A stretch of 64,000 bases of DNA from Verrucolacustris sp044348085 (GCA_044348085.1 JBIKTM010000001.1:164096-228095); one strand, 5' to 3'. Positions 43,093-51,831 are shown, counted from the first letter of the stretch. The notes: generated by a model from the letters alone, not told the origin. Made by a program: numbers and translations.

Positions 43093-43658
43093 TAGAACTT
43101 TCTCCATCCCTTTTCCGTCACCACAGAGGGAAGTGGGATATCGTGCGGTTCTTGAGGCAAATCCTCGACTTCCTGCTGTCCAAAGAACATACCCACCACC
43201 CTTGAGCTTCGACCTCGGCGCGACAAAGCCCGGTCATAATGTCCCCCGCCGCGACCCAATCGGGTACCTTTTGAGTCAAAAGCCCTCCCCGGCACAAGAA
43301 AAAGCCCAACGTCCACCAATGACCTTCGAACGGACAAATCAGGTGAAGGCTCCCACAAAGTCCCTGTTTCAGGAAGGTGACAGGGAGAAATCTCCCACCA
43401 TGTCAGCCCCTCCCGTATGTCGATTTTTGGAAGATATACTTTCTTGCCTTCCCCCCACGCCTTTTGCAGTAAGCCTCGAGTTTGGGGCTCATCTGTTAGG
43501 GAGAGGTAAAATCCCACCACAGACGCCTCCCTCCACTCCGTTAGACTCAAAACCGTCTCTTCGATCTTTTGGGATGCACCCCGTCGCTCCTCTTCGCTCC
43601 ATCGCGCCATGCGTAGACGTATTTCATCACGAAGTGCCGCCTTTTTTGCCCCAGACAT
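43092..43658 (-). CDS. 5-formyltetrahydrofolate cyclo-ligase
   Basis: Converts 5-formyl-THF to 5,10-methenyl-THF with ATP. The protein of 188 residues from the ATG at 43658 shows KKAALRDEIRLRMA at the start, VGFYLSLTDEPQTRGLL near 50, VYLPKI near 72 and the ATP/folate motif GTRLGRGGGHYDRALS near 133. A TTG start at 43694 is possible. The gene is coupled to tatC by a TAATG overlap; functional linkage is not expected. Confidence 0.9.
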   Translation of the reverse strand: MSGAKKAALRDEIRLRMARWSEEERRGASQKIEETVLSLTEWREASVVGFYLSLTDEPQTRGLLQKAWGEGKKVYLPKIDIREGLTWWEISPCHLPETGTLWEPSPDLSVRRSLVDVGLFLVPGRAFDSKGTRLGRGGGHYDRALSRRGRSSRVVGMFFGQQEVEDLPQEPHDIPLPSVVTEKGWRKF

Positions 43659-43708
43659 AAGGCTGACAATGCCCGATTTTTCCGCTCTCGCCAACCTTAC
43701 CGACAGGG

Positions 43709-44626
43709 TTGCCTGCCCACGAAATCCCCACCATTCTTCTCTCCTTGAGCACTCGAGCCCATCCTCGCGCTCGTCGCCCTACCCATCGCTTTATCACCGA
43801 TGTTCTCCTCCCTGCTCTTTTTACACGCAAACGGGGCCATCGGAGTGGAACCTCCCCGATATTTCCAAAACTCAAGAAAGGTCAAATTTGCATCACCTGG
43901 ATCGGCCACGCTTCCTTCTTAATCCAAACCTCCCAAGCGAATATTCTGGTTGATCCAAATTGGGCCAACTGGCTTCTTGTTGTTCGGCGACTTCGTCACG
44001 CAGGTCTTCTTCACCACCATCTTCCTTCCATCGACCTTGTTCTCATCACTCACGCCCACTTCGATCACCTCCATCGTCGTAGCCTTCGCAAAATTGCCTC
44101 CAACCAACCCATCGTAGTCCCATCAGGTGTTGCAGATCTTGTCCACGGACTTGGTTTTGAAAAGGTCTATGAGATGAAATGGTGGGAGCGCCTGCGCTTC
44201 CCTGGAGCGGCCATCACCTTTGTTCCCGCAAAACATTGGGGCGCCCGAAAGGTGACCGACCACCATCGCGGCTATGGCGGCTATGTCCTCGATGTTGGCG
44301 GACGAACGATCTACCACGCCGGCGACTCCGGATACTTCAACGGATTCCGTGAGATCGGCAAGAAACTACATCCCGAAATTTCCCTGCTTCCTATCGGCGC
44401 GTATCACGGTCCTAAATTCGGAGAAAACCACATGGATCCGGAAGAGTCTCTTCGAGCTTTTGACGATCTGAAATCCAAGGTTCTCATCCCGATGCACTTT
44501 GGCACTTACCGCCTCAGTTACGAACCCCTACACGAACCCCCCCAACGGCTGATGCAAGCGGCAAGCGAGGCTGGACGATTGGCTGACGTACGATTTCTGA
44601 TCGAAGGAATGCCAACCCTATTCTAA
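43709..44626 (+). CDS. Metallo-beta-lactamase fold hydrolase (UlaG/NAPE-PLD-like)
   Basis: A 305-residue hydrolase with the metal motif THAHFDHLH near residue 115, an upstream TWIGHASFLIQT strand near 65, YHAGDSGYF near 208 (Asp ligand) and MHFGTYRLSYEPLHEPPQRL near 270. These are shared by UlaG lactonases and the N-acyl-phosphatidylethanolamine phospholipase D group; the EPLHEPP and MDPEESLRAF blocks point to the latter. Substrate unknown, perhaps a membrane lipid. Starts with TTG; the first 55 residues are basic and poorly conserved, so the start is uncertain. Confidence 0.82.
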   Translation: MPAHEIPTILLSLSTRAHPRARRPTHRFITDVLLPALFTRKRGHRSGTSPIFPKLKKGQICITWIGHASFLIQTSQANILVDPNWANWLLVVRRLRHAGLLHHHLPSIDLVLITHAHFDHLHRRSLRKIASNQPIVVPSGVADLVHGLGFEKVYEMKWWERLRFPGAAITFVPAKHWGARKVTDHHRGYGGYVLDVGGRTIYHAGDSGYFNGFREIGKKLHPEISLLPIGAYHGPKFGENHMDPEESLRAFDDLKSKVLIPMHFGTYRLSYEPLHEPPQRLMQAASEAGRLADVRFLIEGMPTLF

Positions 44627-45271
44627 TCCACCCCGCTCCGACCACCCAACCTTTGCCGTGGGTCTCGCAAAAGCAACCAATCGCCCACGATGGGTCACAA
44701 AGTTAAAAAAGTTCTTTGCATTTCCACACGGCGCGTTGGGGTTGAACTCATATACATCCACTCCTCCCCCCCTCTCCCCATCCATTCTTTGGGATGAACC
44801 TGCGACCATCGCTTCCCCATCTTTTTTTCTGCCCAAGTAAATCATCACGTGACTGATGGGGGGATCCCGAGGAACATCATACGTCCACTCCCAAAAAAGA
44901 AGATCCCCACTTCTCATCTCGGTCATCAGCCTCTCAGAATCCACCTTTCCACTCGCCTCAACAGGAACCGTCCGCACCTTGCCCTTTTTCTTGAAGAAGA
45001 GGTACTGGTCCGATGCCGTCCTTGGAATATCAAAGCCAAATACTTTCCAAACGATATAACGTACCGTGTTTGAGCAATCCATTGTGATGACGTACGGATG
45101 GCCAGGCGGTTGCCATGACTGCGCATAGTTCAAATCTTGCTTAGAAAGCCAACGACATGTCTCAACCAGCTTCTGGTGTTGCTCGGGAGTTGCCGCACCC
45201 TGCGCGAACCAAGAAGTCCATGCCAAGATGAGGCACGAGCAAAATGCATGAAAAAAAAAGCTCTTCAACAC
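44618..45271 (-). CDS. NlpC/P60-like exported protein
   Basis: Predicted exported cysteine peptidase or amidase of about 217 residues. A signal peptide (LKSFFFHAFCSCLILAWTSW...) is followed by the NlpC/P60-like set MDCSNTVRYIVWKVFG (nucleophile Cys), RSGDLLFWEWTYDVPRDPPISHVMIYLGR split over about 120-150 (catalytic His) and later a polar partner. Such enzymes cut cell-wall peptides. The start is a GTG at 45271 behind a GAAGGGGGG stretch; an upstream GTG at 45292 or the TTG next to it are alternatives. Its 3' end overlaps the convergent hydrolase by nine bases. Confidence 0.72.
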   Translation of the reverse strand: MLKSFFFHAFCSCLILAWTSWFAQGAATPEQHQKLVETCRWLSKQDLNYAQSWQPPGHPYVITMDCSNTVRYIVWKVFGFDIPRTASDQYLFFKKKGKVRTVPVEASGKVDSERLMTEMRSGDLLFWEWTYDVPRDPPISHVMIYLGRKKDGEAMVAGSSQRMDGERGGGVDVYEFNPNAPCGNAKNFFNFVTHRGRLVAFARPTAKVGWSERGGLE

Positions 45272-45334
45272 CCCCCCTTCATTGCAAACCACAAACAGAC
45301 CGCAAGCCCGGACGATCAGGCCTCAACAGTTTGA

Positions 45335-46033
45335 TTAGTTCAATAAATCGAAAAAAGCCTTAGGGTGTTCTAAGTCACGGAAAACCGCATCTGCTCCACA
45401 ATCCTGCAACTGCTTCTCTGTGAAGGAGCCCGTTGCCACAGCAATCGCCTTGGCCCCAATCGCTCTAGCGCACGCCACATCATGAGGAGTGTCTCCGATC
45501 ACAAATATTCTTTCGGGCGGAAACTCCTCCCCATGATGCTCCTTCGCCCTGCGTTTTGCATGCGGGCCGAGGTCATTCCGGATCGCCGAATCATCGGCAA
45601 ACGCCCCAAACCCAAAGAAATGATTCACCCCATACCTCGTCAGCTTCAACCTCGCACCTTTTTCAATGTTCCCCGTTAAAAGGGCCTGAACCAATTCAGG
45701 TCTTTTGTGGGCCTCTTCTAAAATACCCAAAACTCCCGGGTGTAGACCCCCATTCCTTCGGGGCAACTCCTCCGCCAAAAGTTCCACATAAACATCGAGA
45801 AATCGGGCCACCTGTTCCGGACCATTCGGCTTCCCATCTCTTCCTAGCAACTGCTCCACAATCCACTTGTCGGTTCGGCCAGCTATCTCCAAGCCCTGCA
45901 GTCCACGATCGACCCCGTGCAACTTTTTCATGGCACGCCCTAGAGCCGTCTCCCCCGCTTTCCCCGTGTGGAGAATCGTCCCGTCGATATCCCAGAGAAG
46001 AAGTTTGCGAGATGACACTGGGCCCGACTTCAC
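45335..46033 (-). CDS. HAD-family hydrolase (phosphoglycolate phosphatase-like)
   Basis: A 232-residue haloacid-dehalogenase phosphatase: WDIDGTILHTGKAGETAL near 14 (Asp nucleophile), ALLTGNIEKGAR near 130, and GDTPHDVACARAIGAKAIAVATG near 184 (motif IV). The cap domain is alpha-helical (type C1). The GTG start overlaps the fabI stop (GTGA), so they are co-translated. Substrates of this group are 2-phosphoglycolate and related phosphates, not decided here. Confidence 0.85.
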   Translation of the reverse strand: MKSGPVSSRKLLLWDIDGTILHTGKAGETALGRAMKKLHGVDRGLQGLEIAGRTDKWIVEQLLGRDGKPNGPEQVARFLDVYVELLAEELPRRNGGLHPGVLGILEEAHKRPELVQALLTGNIEKGARLKLTRYGVNHFFGFGAFADDSAIRNDLGPHAKRRAKEHHGEEFPPERIFVIGDTPHDVACARAIGAKAIAVATGSFTEKQLQDCGADAVFRDLEHPKAFFDLLN

Positions 46034-46806
46034 ATGCCCATCACGCAATACCCTGCATCCGCATAAAGCGTCTGACCCGTAATTCCAGCTGCCCCATCCG
46101 AGGCCAAAAACACTCCAGTGGCACCTAACTCCTCCAACGTAATATTTCTCTTTAAAGGTGCGTGGGCTTCGTAGTGAGAAAGCATCGCCGAAAACCCGCT
46201 GATACCCCGCGCCGCCAAGGTGTTGACCGGGCCCGCACTGATCGCATTTACCCGTATTTTTTTCGGGCCGAGATCGTACGCAAGATAACGCACACTCGCC
46301 TCCAAGGCAGCTTTGGCTACCCCCATCACATTGTAGTGGGGCACCACTTTTTCCGCTCCGTAGTAGCTCATTGTCACGACACTTCCCCCCGCTGTCATGA
46401 GTGGCATAGCGGCTCGGCTCACCGCTACCAGCGAGTAAGCACTGATATCATGCGCCACTCGAAAGGCCTCTCGTGTGGTGTCGACAAAGTTTCCCTCGAG
46501 CGCCTCCTTCGGCGCGAAGGCCACACTGTGCAAAAGCAGATCCACGCGAGGAGTTTTCGTTTTTACAAAATCAAAAAACTTCGTGATGTCCTCATCCCGA
46601 CTTACATCGCACGGCGCGACAGGCGTATCCGCTCCAAACGTCGCCGCCAACTCTTCCACATTTTCCTTCAGACGATCCCCCTGATAATTAAAAATTAGTT
46701 TTGCCCCCGCATCGGCCCAGGCCTTGGCGATTCCCCAAGCGATGCTGCGCTTGTTCGCCACACCAAACACCAAACCCACTTTTCCTGCTAATGCTAAGTT
46801 ACTCAT
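46030..46806 (-). CDS. fabI: Enoyl-ACP reductase FabI
   Basis: NADH-dependent last step of fatty acid elongation, and the target of triclosan in many species. The 258-residue SDR has GLVFGVANKRSIAWGIAKA at the start, LLHSVAFAPKEAL near 91, the paired YYG near 148 and the Tyr158-x6-Lys165 active site (YNVMGVAKAALEA). The C-terminal GITGQTLYADAGYCVMGM is also diagnostic. It runs into the HAD gene and diverges from the TerC gene across a gene-free gap of about 90 bases. Confidence 0.94.
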   Translation of the reverse strand: MSNLALAGKVGLVFGVANKRSIAWGIAKAWADAGAKLIFNYQGDRLKENVEELAATFGADTPVAPCDVSRDEDITKFFDFVKTKTPRVDLLLHSVAFAPKEALEGNFVDTTREAFRVAHDISAYSLVAVSRAAMPLMTAGGSVVTMSYYGAEKVVPHYNVMGVAKAALEASVRYLAYDLGPKKIRVNAISAGPVNTLAARGISGFSAMLSHYEAHAPLKRNITLEELGATGVFLASDGAAGITGQTLYADAGYCVMGM

Positions 46807-46898
46807 CTATCCAAAATGCCCTTATCTGGCCCCCTCTGTCACGCCTTGAGTCTCTTCCTCTTGGCCTGACCTCCTCTTCCTGCTACCAAATCTACTTA

Positions 46899-47831
46899 GT
46901 GACGCTACCTGATCTACATCTTGGCTGGATTTTATTTGGCCCCCTCGTCCTAGCGCTTCTCGCCACAGACCTCGTTCTGTTTCATCGGGATCCCCGGCCG
47001 GTCGATCTCCGTCGCTCCCTTCAAGCGACCGCCGGTTGGGTTGCCCTCGCCCTAGCCTTCGCAGGACTGGTCGCCTTTACCCTCGGCATAAACCCCGCGA
47101 TGGAGTTTTTGACAGGCTACGTTGTGGAACTCTCTCTCAGCGTTGATAATGTCTTCGTTTTTGCAGTTCTCCTTCGTTACTTCGCTGTGCCAGAAAAATC
47201 CCAATTCCCGGCACTATTCTGGGGAATCATCGGGGCCCTCTTTCTTCGCGCTCTTTTCATCTTCACAGGCATCGCCCTCATCAACCGCTTTCACTGGCTA
47301 ATCTATATTTTTGGCGCACTTCTGGTGTACACAGGAATCAAGCTTCTGAAAGGGGGAGAGGCCAAAGTTGAACCCGACCATAACCCACTCATCCGCCTCG
47401 CCCGCAAAGTCATTCCTATTACTCCCGATTTTCGCGGTGACCACTTCGTTTTGCGAGAAAAAGGTCGCTGGACAGGCACCCCTCTACTTCTTGTTCTCAT
47501 AGCTCTCGGAACTACCGACCTTGTTTTTGCCATCGATTCCATCCCCGCAATCCTAGCAATCACCCGTGACCCATTCATCGTCTTAACCTCCAACGCCTTT
47601 GCCGTTCTTGGGCTCCGAGCCCTCTACTTCGCCATCGCAGGACTCATTAAACTCTTCGCCTACCTAAATATTGGCCTCGCAGTTATCCTCTCCTTTATTG
47701 GACTAAAAATGCTTATATCTGGCTATATCCACCTCCCCATTCCTTGGACTCTTGGGTTCGTGATCGGGGTACTCGCAATCTCGATCGTCGCATCAATTCT
47801 ATATCCTCCATTAAAAAGCGAAAATACCTAG
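46899..47831 (+). CDS. TerC-family integral membrane protein
   Basis: A 310-residue membrane protein with about eight helices. The family markers EFLTGYVVELSLSVDNVFVFAVLLRYF split over about 75-101, ALFWGIIGALFLRALFIFTGIALI near 112, KVIPITPDFRGDHFVLREKGRWTGTPL near 170 and ALGTTDLVFAIDSIPAILAITRDPFIVLTSN near 205 match TerC/Alx, known as a manganese exporter group. The GTG at 46899 is chosen since the protein then starts just before the first helix; the frame is open to 46701, which overlaps fabI. Mn export is inferred. Confidence 0.88.
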   Translation: MTLPDLHLGWILFGPLVLALLATDLVLFHRDPRPVDLRRSLQATAGWVALALAFAGLVAFTLGINPAMEFLTGYVVELSLSVDNVFVFAVLLRYFAVPEKSQFPALFWGIIGALFLRALFIFTGIALINRFHWLIYIFGALLVYTGIKLLKGGEAKVEPDHNPLIRLARKVIPITPDFRGDHFVLREKGRWTGTPLLLVLIALGTTDLVFAIDSIPAILAITRDPFIVLTSNAFAVLGLRALYFAIAGLIKLFAYLNIGLAVILSFIGLKMLISGYIHLPIPWTLGFVIGVLAISIVASILYPPLKSENT

Positions 47832-47909
47832 ATAGTATCTGTAGGTACATGCAACATAGATATTTGCATAAGTTATTTTGTTAAAGAATCTATAAAGTTT
47901 TGCGTTTGA

Positions 47910-47937
47910 TTGACGCAGTGGCAACCCATCCTACACT
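47910..47937 (+). promoter_or_regulatory. Possible promoter of the glucosaminidase gene, close to its ATG
   Basis: TTGACG at 47910-47915 and TACACT at 47932-47937, 16 bases apart. The -10 box ends six bases before the ATG at 47944, so the transcript would start at or near the first codon, a leaderless arrangement. The surrounding gap (47832-47943) is AT-rich and holds no gene. Confidence 0.35.
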
Positions 47938-47943
47938 TTAATT

Positions 47944-48822
47944 ATGCCTCAGGTTGTCGATCTGACACAGGCGATTGCTCGTAAGACTTTCGCAAAAAAA
48001 CCCAAGTTCCGCTTAGGGTTGTTTGGGACGCTTATTGTCTCAAATTTTGCCTGGTTGATTCTCTTTGGCGTAGCTGTCGTGTCACTCATCGGTGTAACGC
48101 AATTTTCCGCCGCCCTCTCCAAAAGTTATCTGGAAGAGAAATGGAACTCTCTTCAAAACCGTCTCGCCCAAAAGAAAGAACTCGAAGAGCGGGATCTCCG
48201 CATCGCCCGACTCATCGCCTCTCAAAGCTCAGACACAACGGACATTCTTGGCCTTGCCACCCGTATCTCAAAAATTCTCGACTCAACCAACGGTCGCCAA
48301 CGTCGCTTTTTAGAAAATGCGATTCCCGAAGCCATGCTCATCCAAACCAGCTCCCAAATCCCAGCCTCAGCCGTTCTTGCCATGGCCATCTACGAATCTG
48401 GCTATGGCAACAGTATGCTCGCGAAGGAGTACAACAACTACTTCGGGATGAAAGCGTTTGATAGTTGGACGGGAGCCCGTGCCCTCAATATGCCTACCCG
48501 GGACAGTGGCCAAGATACCACTGCCGATTTCCGCGCCTACCCTACCCTCGCCGCTGGTTTCCAAGGCTACTCCCAATTCCTCCTTTCCAACGATCGCTAC
48601 CGAAAACACGTCGGAGAAAAATCTGGAGTTAAGTTTGTCTCAAACATTTTGGCCGCTGGCTACTGCCCGGATCCTGACTACCTCGTCCATATTCGAGACA
48701 TCATCCAGAAGCACGGATTGGATCGCTTAGACGCGGCCCTTGATCAGATCGTGGACAAACAAGAGTCTGTTGCAGACGCCTCCCCCGCCTCCAAACCCCC
48801 TACCGCCACATCCGCACACTAA
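47944..48822 (+). CDS. Membrane-anchored glucosaminidase (GH73, FlgJ/Bax-like)
   Basis: A 292-residue cell-wall hydrolase. One membrane helix (about 28-50, LIVSNFAWLILFGVAVVSLIG) precedes a coiled-coil stalk (about 60-100) and the GH73 domain: SAVLAMAIYESGYGNSMLAKEYNNYFGMKAFDSW split over about 140-176 with the catalytic Glu, YPTLAAGFQGYSQFLLSNDRYRKHV near 200, and GYCPDPDYLVHIRDIIQKHGLDRLD near 238. It cleaves the MurNAc-GlcNAc bond in peptidoglycan. Its C-terminal tail is Pro/Ala-rich. Its stop overlaps the convergent gene by four bases. Confidence 0.83.
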   Translation: MPQVVDLTQAIARKTFAKKPKFRLGLFGTLIVSNFAWLILFGVAVVSLIGVTQFSAALSKSYLEEKWNSLQNRLAQKKELEERDLRIARLIASQSSDTTDILGLATRISKILDSTNGRQRRFLENAIPEAMLIQTSSQIPASAVLAMAIYESGYGNSMLAKEYNNYFGMKAFDSWTGARALNMPTRDSGQDTTADFRAYPTLAAGFQGYSQFLLSNDRYRKHVGEKSGVKFVSNILAAGYCPDPDYLVHIRDIIQKHGLDRLDAALDQIVDKQESVADASPASKPPTATSAH

Positions 48823-49268
48823 CTTCTCTTGGCGGGATCCCCTACACCGTCCGCACAAGAAATCGGCTCGGATCCCGAGCTCTTAACCTCCAGAAGCAAA
48901 TATTTCCAATCTCCCCCGACTCGCTTCTCAGCTCGTAAAGTCACCTTCGCGACTTGCCTAGATCCTCGCATCGAAAACTCTAGCCGAGCCGTGCCCCCAT
49001 CCGGCCCATCCTCCAATTCTCCCGTCACCGCCCAACCTAACTCCACAGGCTCTCCCAACTCCATCCTCACCCGCTCGTCCCGAATTAAACGCTCCACAGC
49101 GACTTGCATCACATCGCTCTTTTTTAACATCGAATAGCTGATCTGTAAGGTCATCCACCCGATCCCAAACACCCCCGTCACAACCCCCACCAAGCCCAAA
49201 ACTAACCATCGCCTTGCCTTCACTTCCCAAGCCATCAACTCCGCCTGAGTCATGAGCTTTTTCTTCAT
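48819..49268 (-). CDS. Small membrane protein with Coa1/Tim21-like tail
   Basis: A 149-residue protein from the ATG at 49268: a charged N-terminus, one membrane helix (about 20-43, WLVLGLVGVVTGVFGIGWMTL) and an alpha-beta domain (about 48-135) with SDVMQVAVERLIRDERVRMELGEP and DGGTARLEFSMRGSRQVAKVTLRAEKR, the pattern of the Coa1/Tim21 group (cytochrome c oxidase assembly factor in mitochondria). The likeness is moderate and the bacterial function is unknown. It diverges from the DHPS-like gene. Confidence 0.55.
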   Translation of the reverse strand: MKKKLMTQAELMAWEVKARRWLVLGLVGVVTGVFGIGWMTLQISYSMLKKSDVMQVAVERLIRDERVRMELGEPVELGWAVTGELEDGPDGGTARLEFSMRGSRQVAKVTLRAEKRVGGDWKYLLLEVKSSGSEPISCADGVGDPAKRS

Positions 49269-49348
49269 ACCCACACTCTGGATTCTCCTACCCCCTCTCG
49301 TCCATCCCCACTCTCGCAACGACAACAACTTTTGGTATTCTGATAATC

Positions 49349-50239
49349 ATGCTCTCCCTCGAATCGCTTACCCAACTTGCCCAGCAGTACGCCTCCGCAC
49401 TGCCCGCAAAAGTGGCCGAATTCGAGATTCGGGGTCACACCTTCCGCTCTACTGAAAAACCCCATCTCATGGGAGTCGTGAATCTCAGCTCCGACTCTTG
49501 GTATCGCGAAAGTGTCGTCACCAACACCGATGCCGCTATTACCCGTGCTCGTCGCCTACGCACCGAGGGAGCCCACCTTGTCGATCTCGGAACCGAATCC
49601 TCTCTGCACCATGCCGCACGTATAGATCCTGCCCAACAGATCTCAACTCTCCTCCCCATCCTCCAACCCCTCGCTCAAGAAGGCTCCCTCATCTCGATTG
49701 AAACCTACCACCCCGAAGTTGCCCGACGTTGCCTTGAGGCAGGTGCCGCTGTCCTGAACCTCACAGGCTCCAGACCCCCTGACGACCTCTACCGCACGGT
49801 CGCCCAGCACCGCGCTGGAATCATCCTCTGCTATGTCCAAGGTGAAAATGTTCGGGCCGTGGGTGACTTCGTCCACTCCCCTGACCACGCCACGGCCCTG
49901 CTCGATTACTTCCGTCGCGAAATCGACCGTGCCGTCAATGCAGGGGTTCACGCCATCTGGATCGATCCAGGGTTGGGCTTTTACTATAAAAATCTTCAAG
50001 ACAGCACCGCCCGAATCCGATACCAGGCCGAAACTTTTCTCCACACGTTTCGCCTTCGCACCCTCGGTTGGCCCGTTTGCCACGCCCTCCCCCACGCTTT
50101 CGAGTTTTTTCAGGACGAAGTTCGTTCCGCCGAGTCGCTCTTTGCCGTTCTAGCACTACTCGGCAAAACCGATCTCCTCCGCACTCACGAGATCCCCAAA
50201 GTCCGTGCCGTAGCCCGTACCCTTGGAATTCTCTCATGA
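49349..50239 (+). CDS. Divergent dihydropteroate synthase-like protein
   Basis: A 296-residue TIM-barrel protein close in layout to FolP. Seen: LMGVVNLSSDSWYRESVV near 40 (FolP has NVTPDSFSDGG), VDLGTESS near 77, ISIETYHPEVARRCLEAGAAVLNL near 111 (FolP has an Asp, DTSKPEV, here Glu), WIDPGLGFYYKNLQD near 208 (pterin-site loop), and LLRTHEIPKV near 280 (FolP RVH). Key Asp, Asn and the SRKS loop are changed or absent, so activity with PABA is in doubt. It is joined by ATGA to a pteridine-reductase-like gene, supporting a pterin role. Confidence 0.65.
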   Translation: MLSLESLTQLAQQYASALPAKVAEFEIRGHTFRSTEKPHLMGVVNLSSDSWYRESVVTNTDAAITRARRLRTEGAHLVDLGTESSLHHAARIDPAQQISTLLPILQPLAQEGSLISIETYHPEVARRCLEAGAAVLNLTGSRPPDDLYRTVAQHRAGIILCYVQGENVRAVGDFVHSPDHATALLDYFRREIDRAVNAGVHAIWIDPGLGFYYKNLQDSTARIRYQAETFLHTFRLRTLGWPVCHALPHAFEFFQDEVRSAESLFAVLALLGKTDLLRTHEIPKVRAVARTLGILS

Positions 50240-50961
50240 AACAGAACTCCCAACCCGTAGCTCTAATCACAGGCGCCTCCCGTGGTCTCGGTTCATATCT
50301 TGCTCAAGAAATTGCCCTACTCGGCTACGCCGTCGTCATCCACTATCGCAGTGGTGCCGACCGGGCCCGCCGACTTGCCCGAGAAATCCAAGCCCTAGAC
50401 ACCTGCGCGTTATGCGCTCAGGGCGATCTTTCCAACCCCAGCCAAGTCACCCGACTGTTTAAGCAGATCAGCCGAAGATTTGGGCGACTCGATCTCCTCA
50501 TAAACAACGCAGGCACTTATCGCCCAACCCCACTTCTCCGCACACGACCTGAAGATTGGTTCGCAGGTCTTCAAAGCACCGCAACCGCAACTTTTCTAAC
50601 AACAAAATCGGCTATCCCTCTTTTCCCCAAAAGTGGTGGTCGGATCATCAATCTAGGGGACTCTGCTTCCGACCGAATCACTCCTCGCAAGCTGGCCCCT
50701 GGATACCATGCTGGAAAGATAGGTGTTTCCCTTCTCACCCGCTCATTCGCCACCCAACTTATTTCCAGAAAAATTACTGTGAATCAGATTTCGCCCGGAT
50801 ATCTGGAAAACAGTATCGATCTGCCTCCACATCACAAACTCCCTACAGGTCGTCCTGTCTCATTTTCTGAAGTTTTTTCTGCCGTTCGCTATTTTCTATC
50901 TCCCGATGCATCGCAGGTTACAGGAAATAACCTGATCATTTCAGGCGGTTGGAATTTATAG
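50236..50961 (+). CDS. Short-chain dehydrogenase, pteridine reductase-like
   Basis: A 241-residue classical SDR: ALITGASRGLGSYLAQEIALLGYAVVIHYRSG split over about 9-40 (the HYRS-type loop is that of pteridine reductase PTR1/FolM), LLINNAGTY near 90, Ser in LGDSASD near 138 and the Tyr-x3-Lys of YHAGKIG near 155. The C-terminal SPDASQVTGNNLIISGGW is standard for the family. The ATG overlaps the DHPS-like stop by four bases. A role in reducing a pterin or dihydromonapterin is inferred from this coupling. Confidence 0.7.
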   Translation: MKQNSQPVALITGASRGLGSYLAQEIALLGYAVVIHYRSGADRARRLAREIQALDTCALCAQGDLSNPSQVTRLFKQISRRFGRLDLLINNAGTYRPTPLLRTRPEDWFAGLQSTATATFLTTKSAIPLFPKSGGRIINLGDSASDRITPRKLAPGYHAGKIGVSLLTRSFATQLISRKITVNQISPGYLENSIDLPPHHKLPTGRPVSFSEVFSAVRYFLSPDASQVTGNNLIISGGWNL

Positions 50962-51708
50962 TTTTGCGGAGTGGATGGGAGCCCATCCCTCCTTTTTTAG
51001 TTTTGCGTTACTAACCCTCTTACTTCGACGAGTCCGAACACTTCCCTCACTCCAAACTCCTCCCACAACCCCTCTTCGTAAAGGTTCATCCTCGGCTACA
51101 TTAAACACTTCTCCTCGTACACGTAATGCGATCGCAGCAGCCCTCGCTGCATCCTCTACATGCACCACATTGAGCCATCTCTCAGGCCCCTCCCCTCGAT
51201 TTCGCAACTCCCGATCAGGACCATAAAGTCCGGCACAACGAAGAACAGAACCCCCTACTGCAATTGTTTTCCTTTCAGCCTGGACCATCACAATGGCTCT
51301 CTCATCTTTCCCCATAGGCGATGTTTCATCCACCCAACCCCCTTCCGACTCCGCATAAACTGACGTTGACGAAATGTAAACCATCGGCACCCCGAATCGG
51401 CTACTCCAGGTGGTGGCATGCTGCACCCCCTCCCTGTGCATCTTCACAAACTCCCCTTCAGCTGACTTTCGCGACGGAGCCATCGACCAGACCATTCCTG
51501 ACCACTCTCCCCCAAGATTCTCCCAAAAGGCCGATTCGATTGCATCGACTGCCATGGTCTCAGGAAACAGCTCGCGAAGCGATTCAGCACGACTTTCCGA
51601 CCTTACTACAGGGACAGCACTCCACCCCCCTGCCATCGCCATAACGGCAATCTCCCTACCAAGAAAGCCAGCCCCGACCACGAGGATTCTCGGTGGACTC
51701 GCTTTCAA
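50956..51708 (-). CDS. NAD(P)-binding atypical SDR (YeeZ-like)
   Basis: A 250-residue Rossmann protein with RILVVGAGFLGREIAVMAMAGG at the start, MVYISSTSVYAESEGGWVDETSPM near 110 and the later LRCAGLYGPDRELRNRG near 165. The Tyr-x3-Lys pair of extended SDRs is not obvious, which fits the YeeZ/atypical group. Substrate unknown. Its stop overlaps that of the convergent SDR by six bases; tRNA-Ser lies just upstream on the other strand. Confidence 0.7.
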   Translation of the reverse strand: MKASPPRILVVGAGFLGREIAVMAMAGGWSAVPVVRSESRAESLRELFPETMAVDAIESAFWENLGGEWSGMVWSMAPSRKSAEGEFVKMHREGVQHATTWSSRFGVPMVYISSTSVYAESEGGWVDETSPMGKDERAIVMVQAERKTIAVGGSVLRCAGLYGPDRELRNRGEGPERWLNVVHVEDAARAAAIALRVRGEVFNVAEDEPLRRGVVGGVWSEGSVRTRRSKRVSNAKLKKEGWAPIHSAKL

Positions 51709-51735
51709 GCCAGTTCTCGTCTAAATACTAAGAAG

Positions 51736-51822
51736 GGACGAGTGGCGGAGCGGTTGAACGCGGCGGTCTTGAAAACCGCAGATGCCGAAAGGCATTCGTA
51801 GGTTCGAATCCTACCTCGTCCG
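51736..51822 (+). tRNA. tRNA-Ser (anticodon UGA)
   Basis: An 87-base class II tRNA: acceptor GGACGAG with CTCGTCC, anticodon stem CGGT/ACCG around loop CTTGAAA giving UGA, a long variable arm (GATGCCGAAAGGCATTC) and T arm GTAGG-TTCGAAT-CCTAC. Discriminator G at 51822; CA follows, so CCA is not encoded. Reads UCA and other UCN codons. A TAAATA stretch lies at the -10 position. Confidence 0.96.
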
Positions 51823-51831
51823 CAGGCCCCA

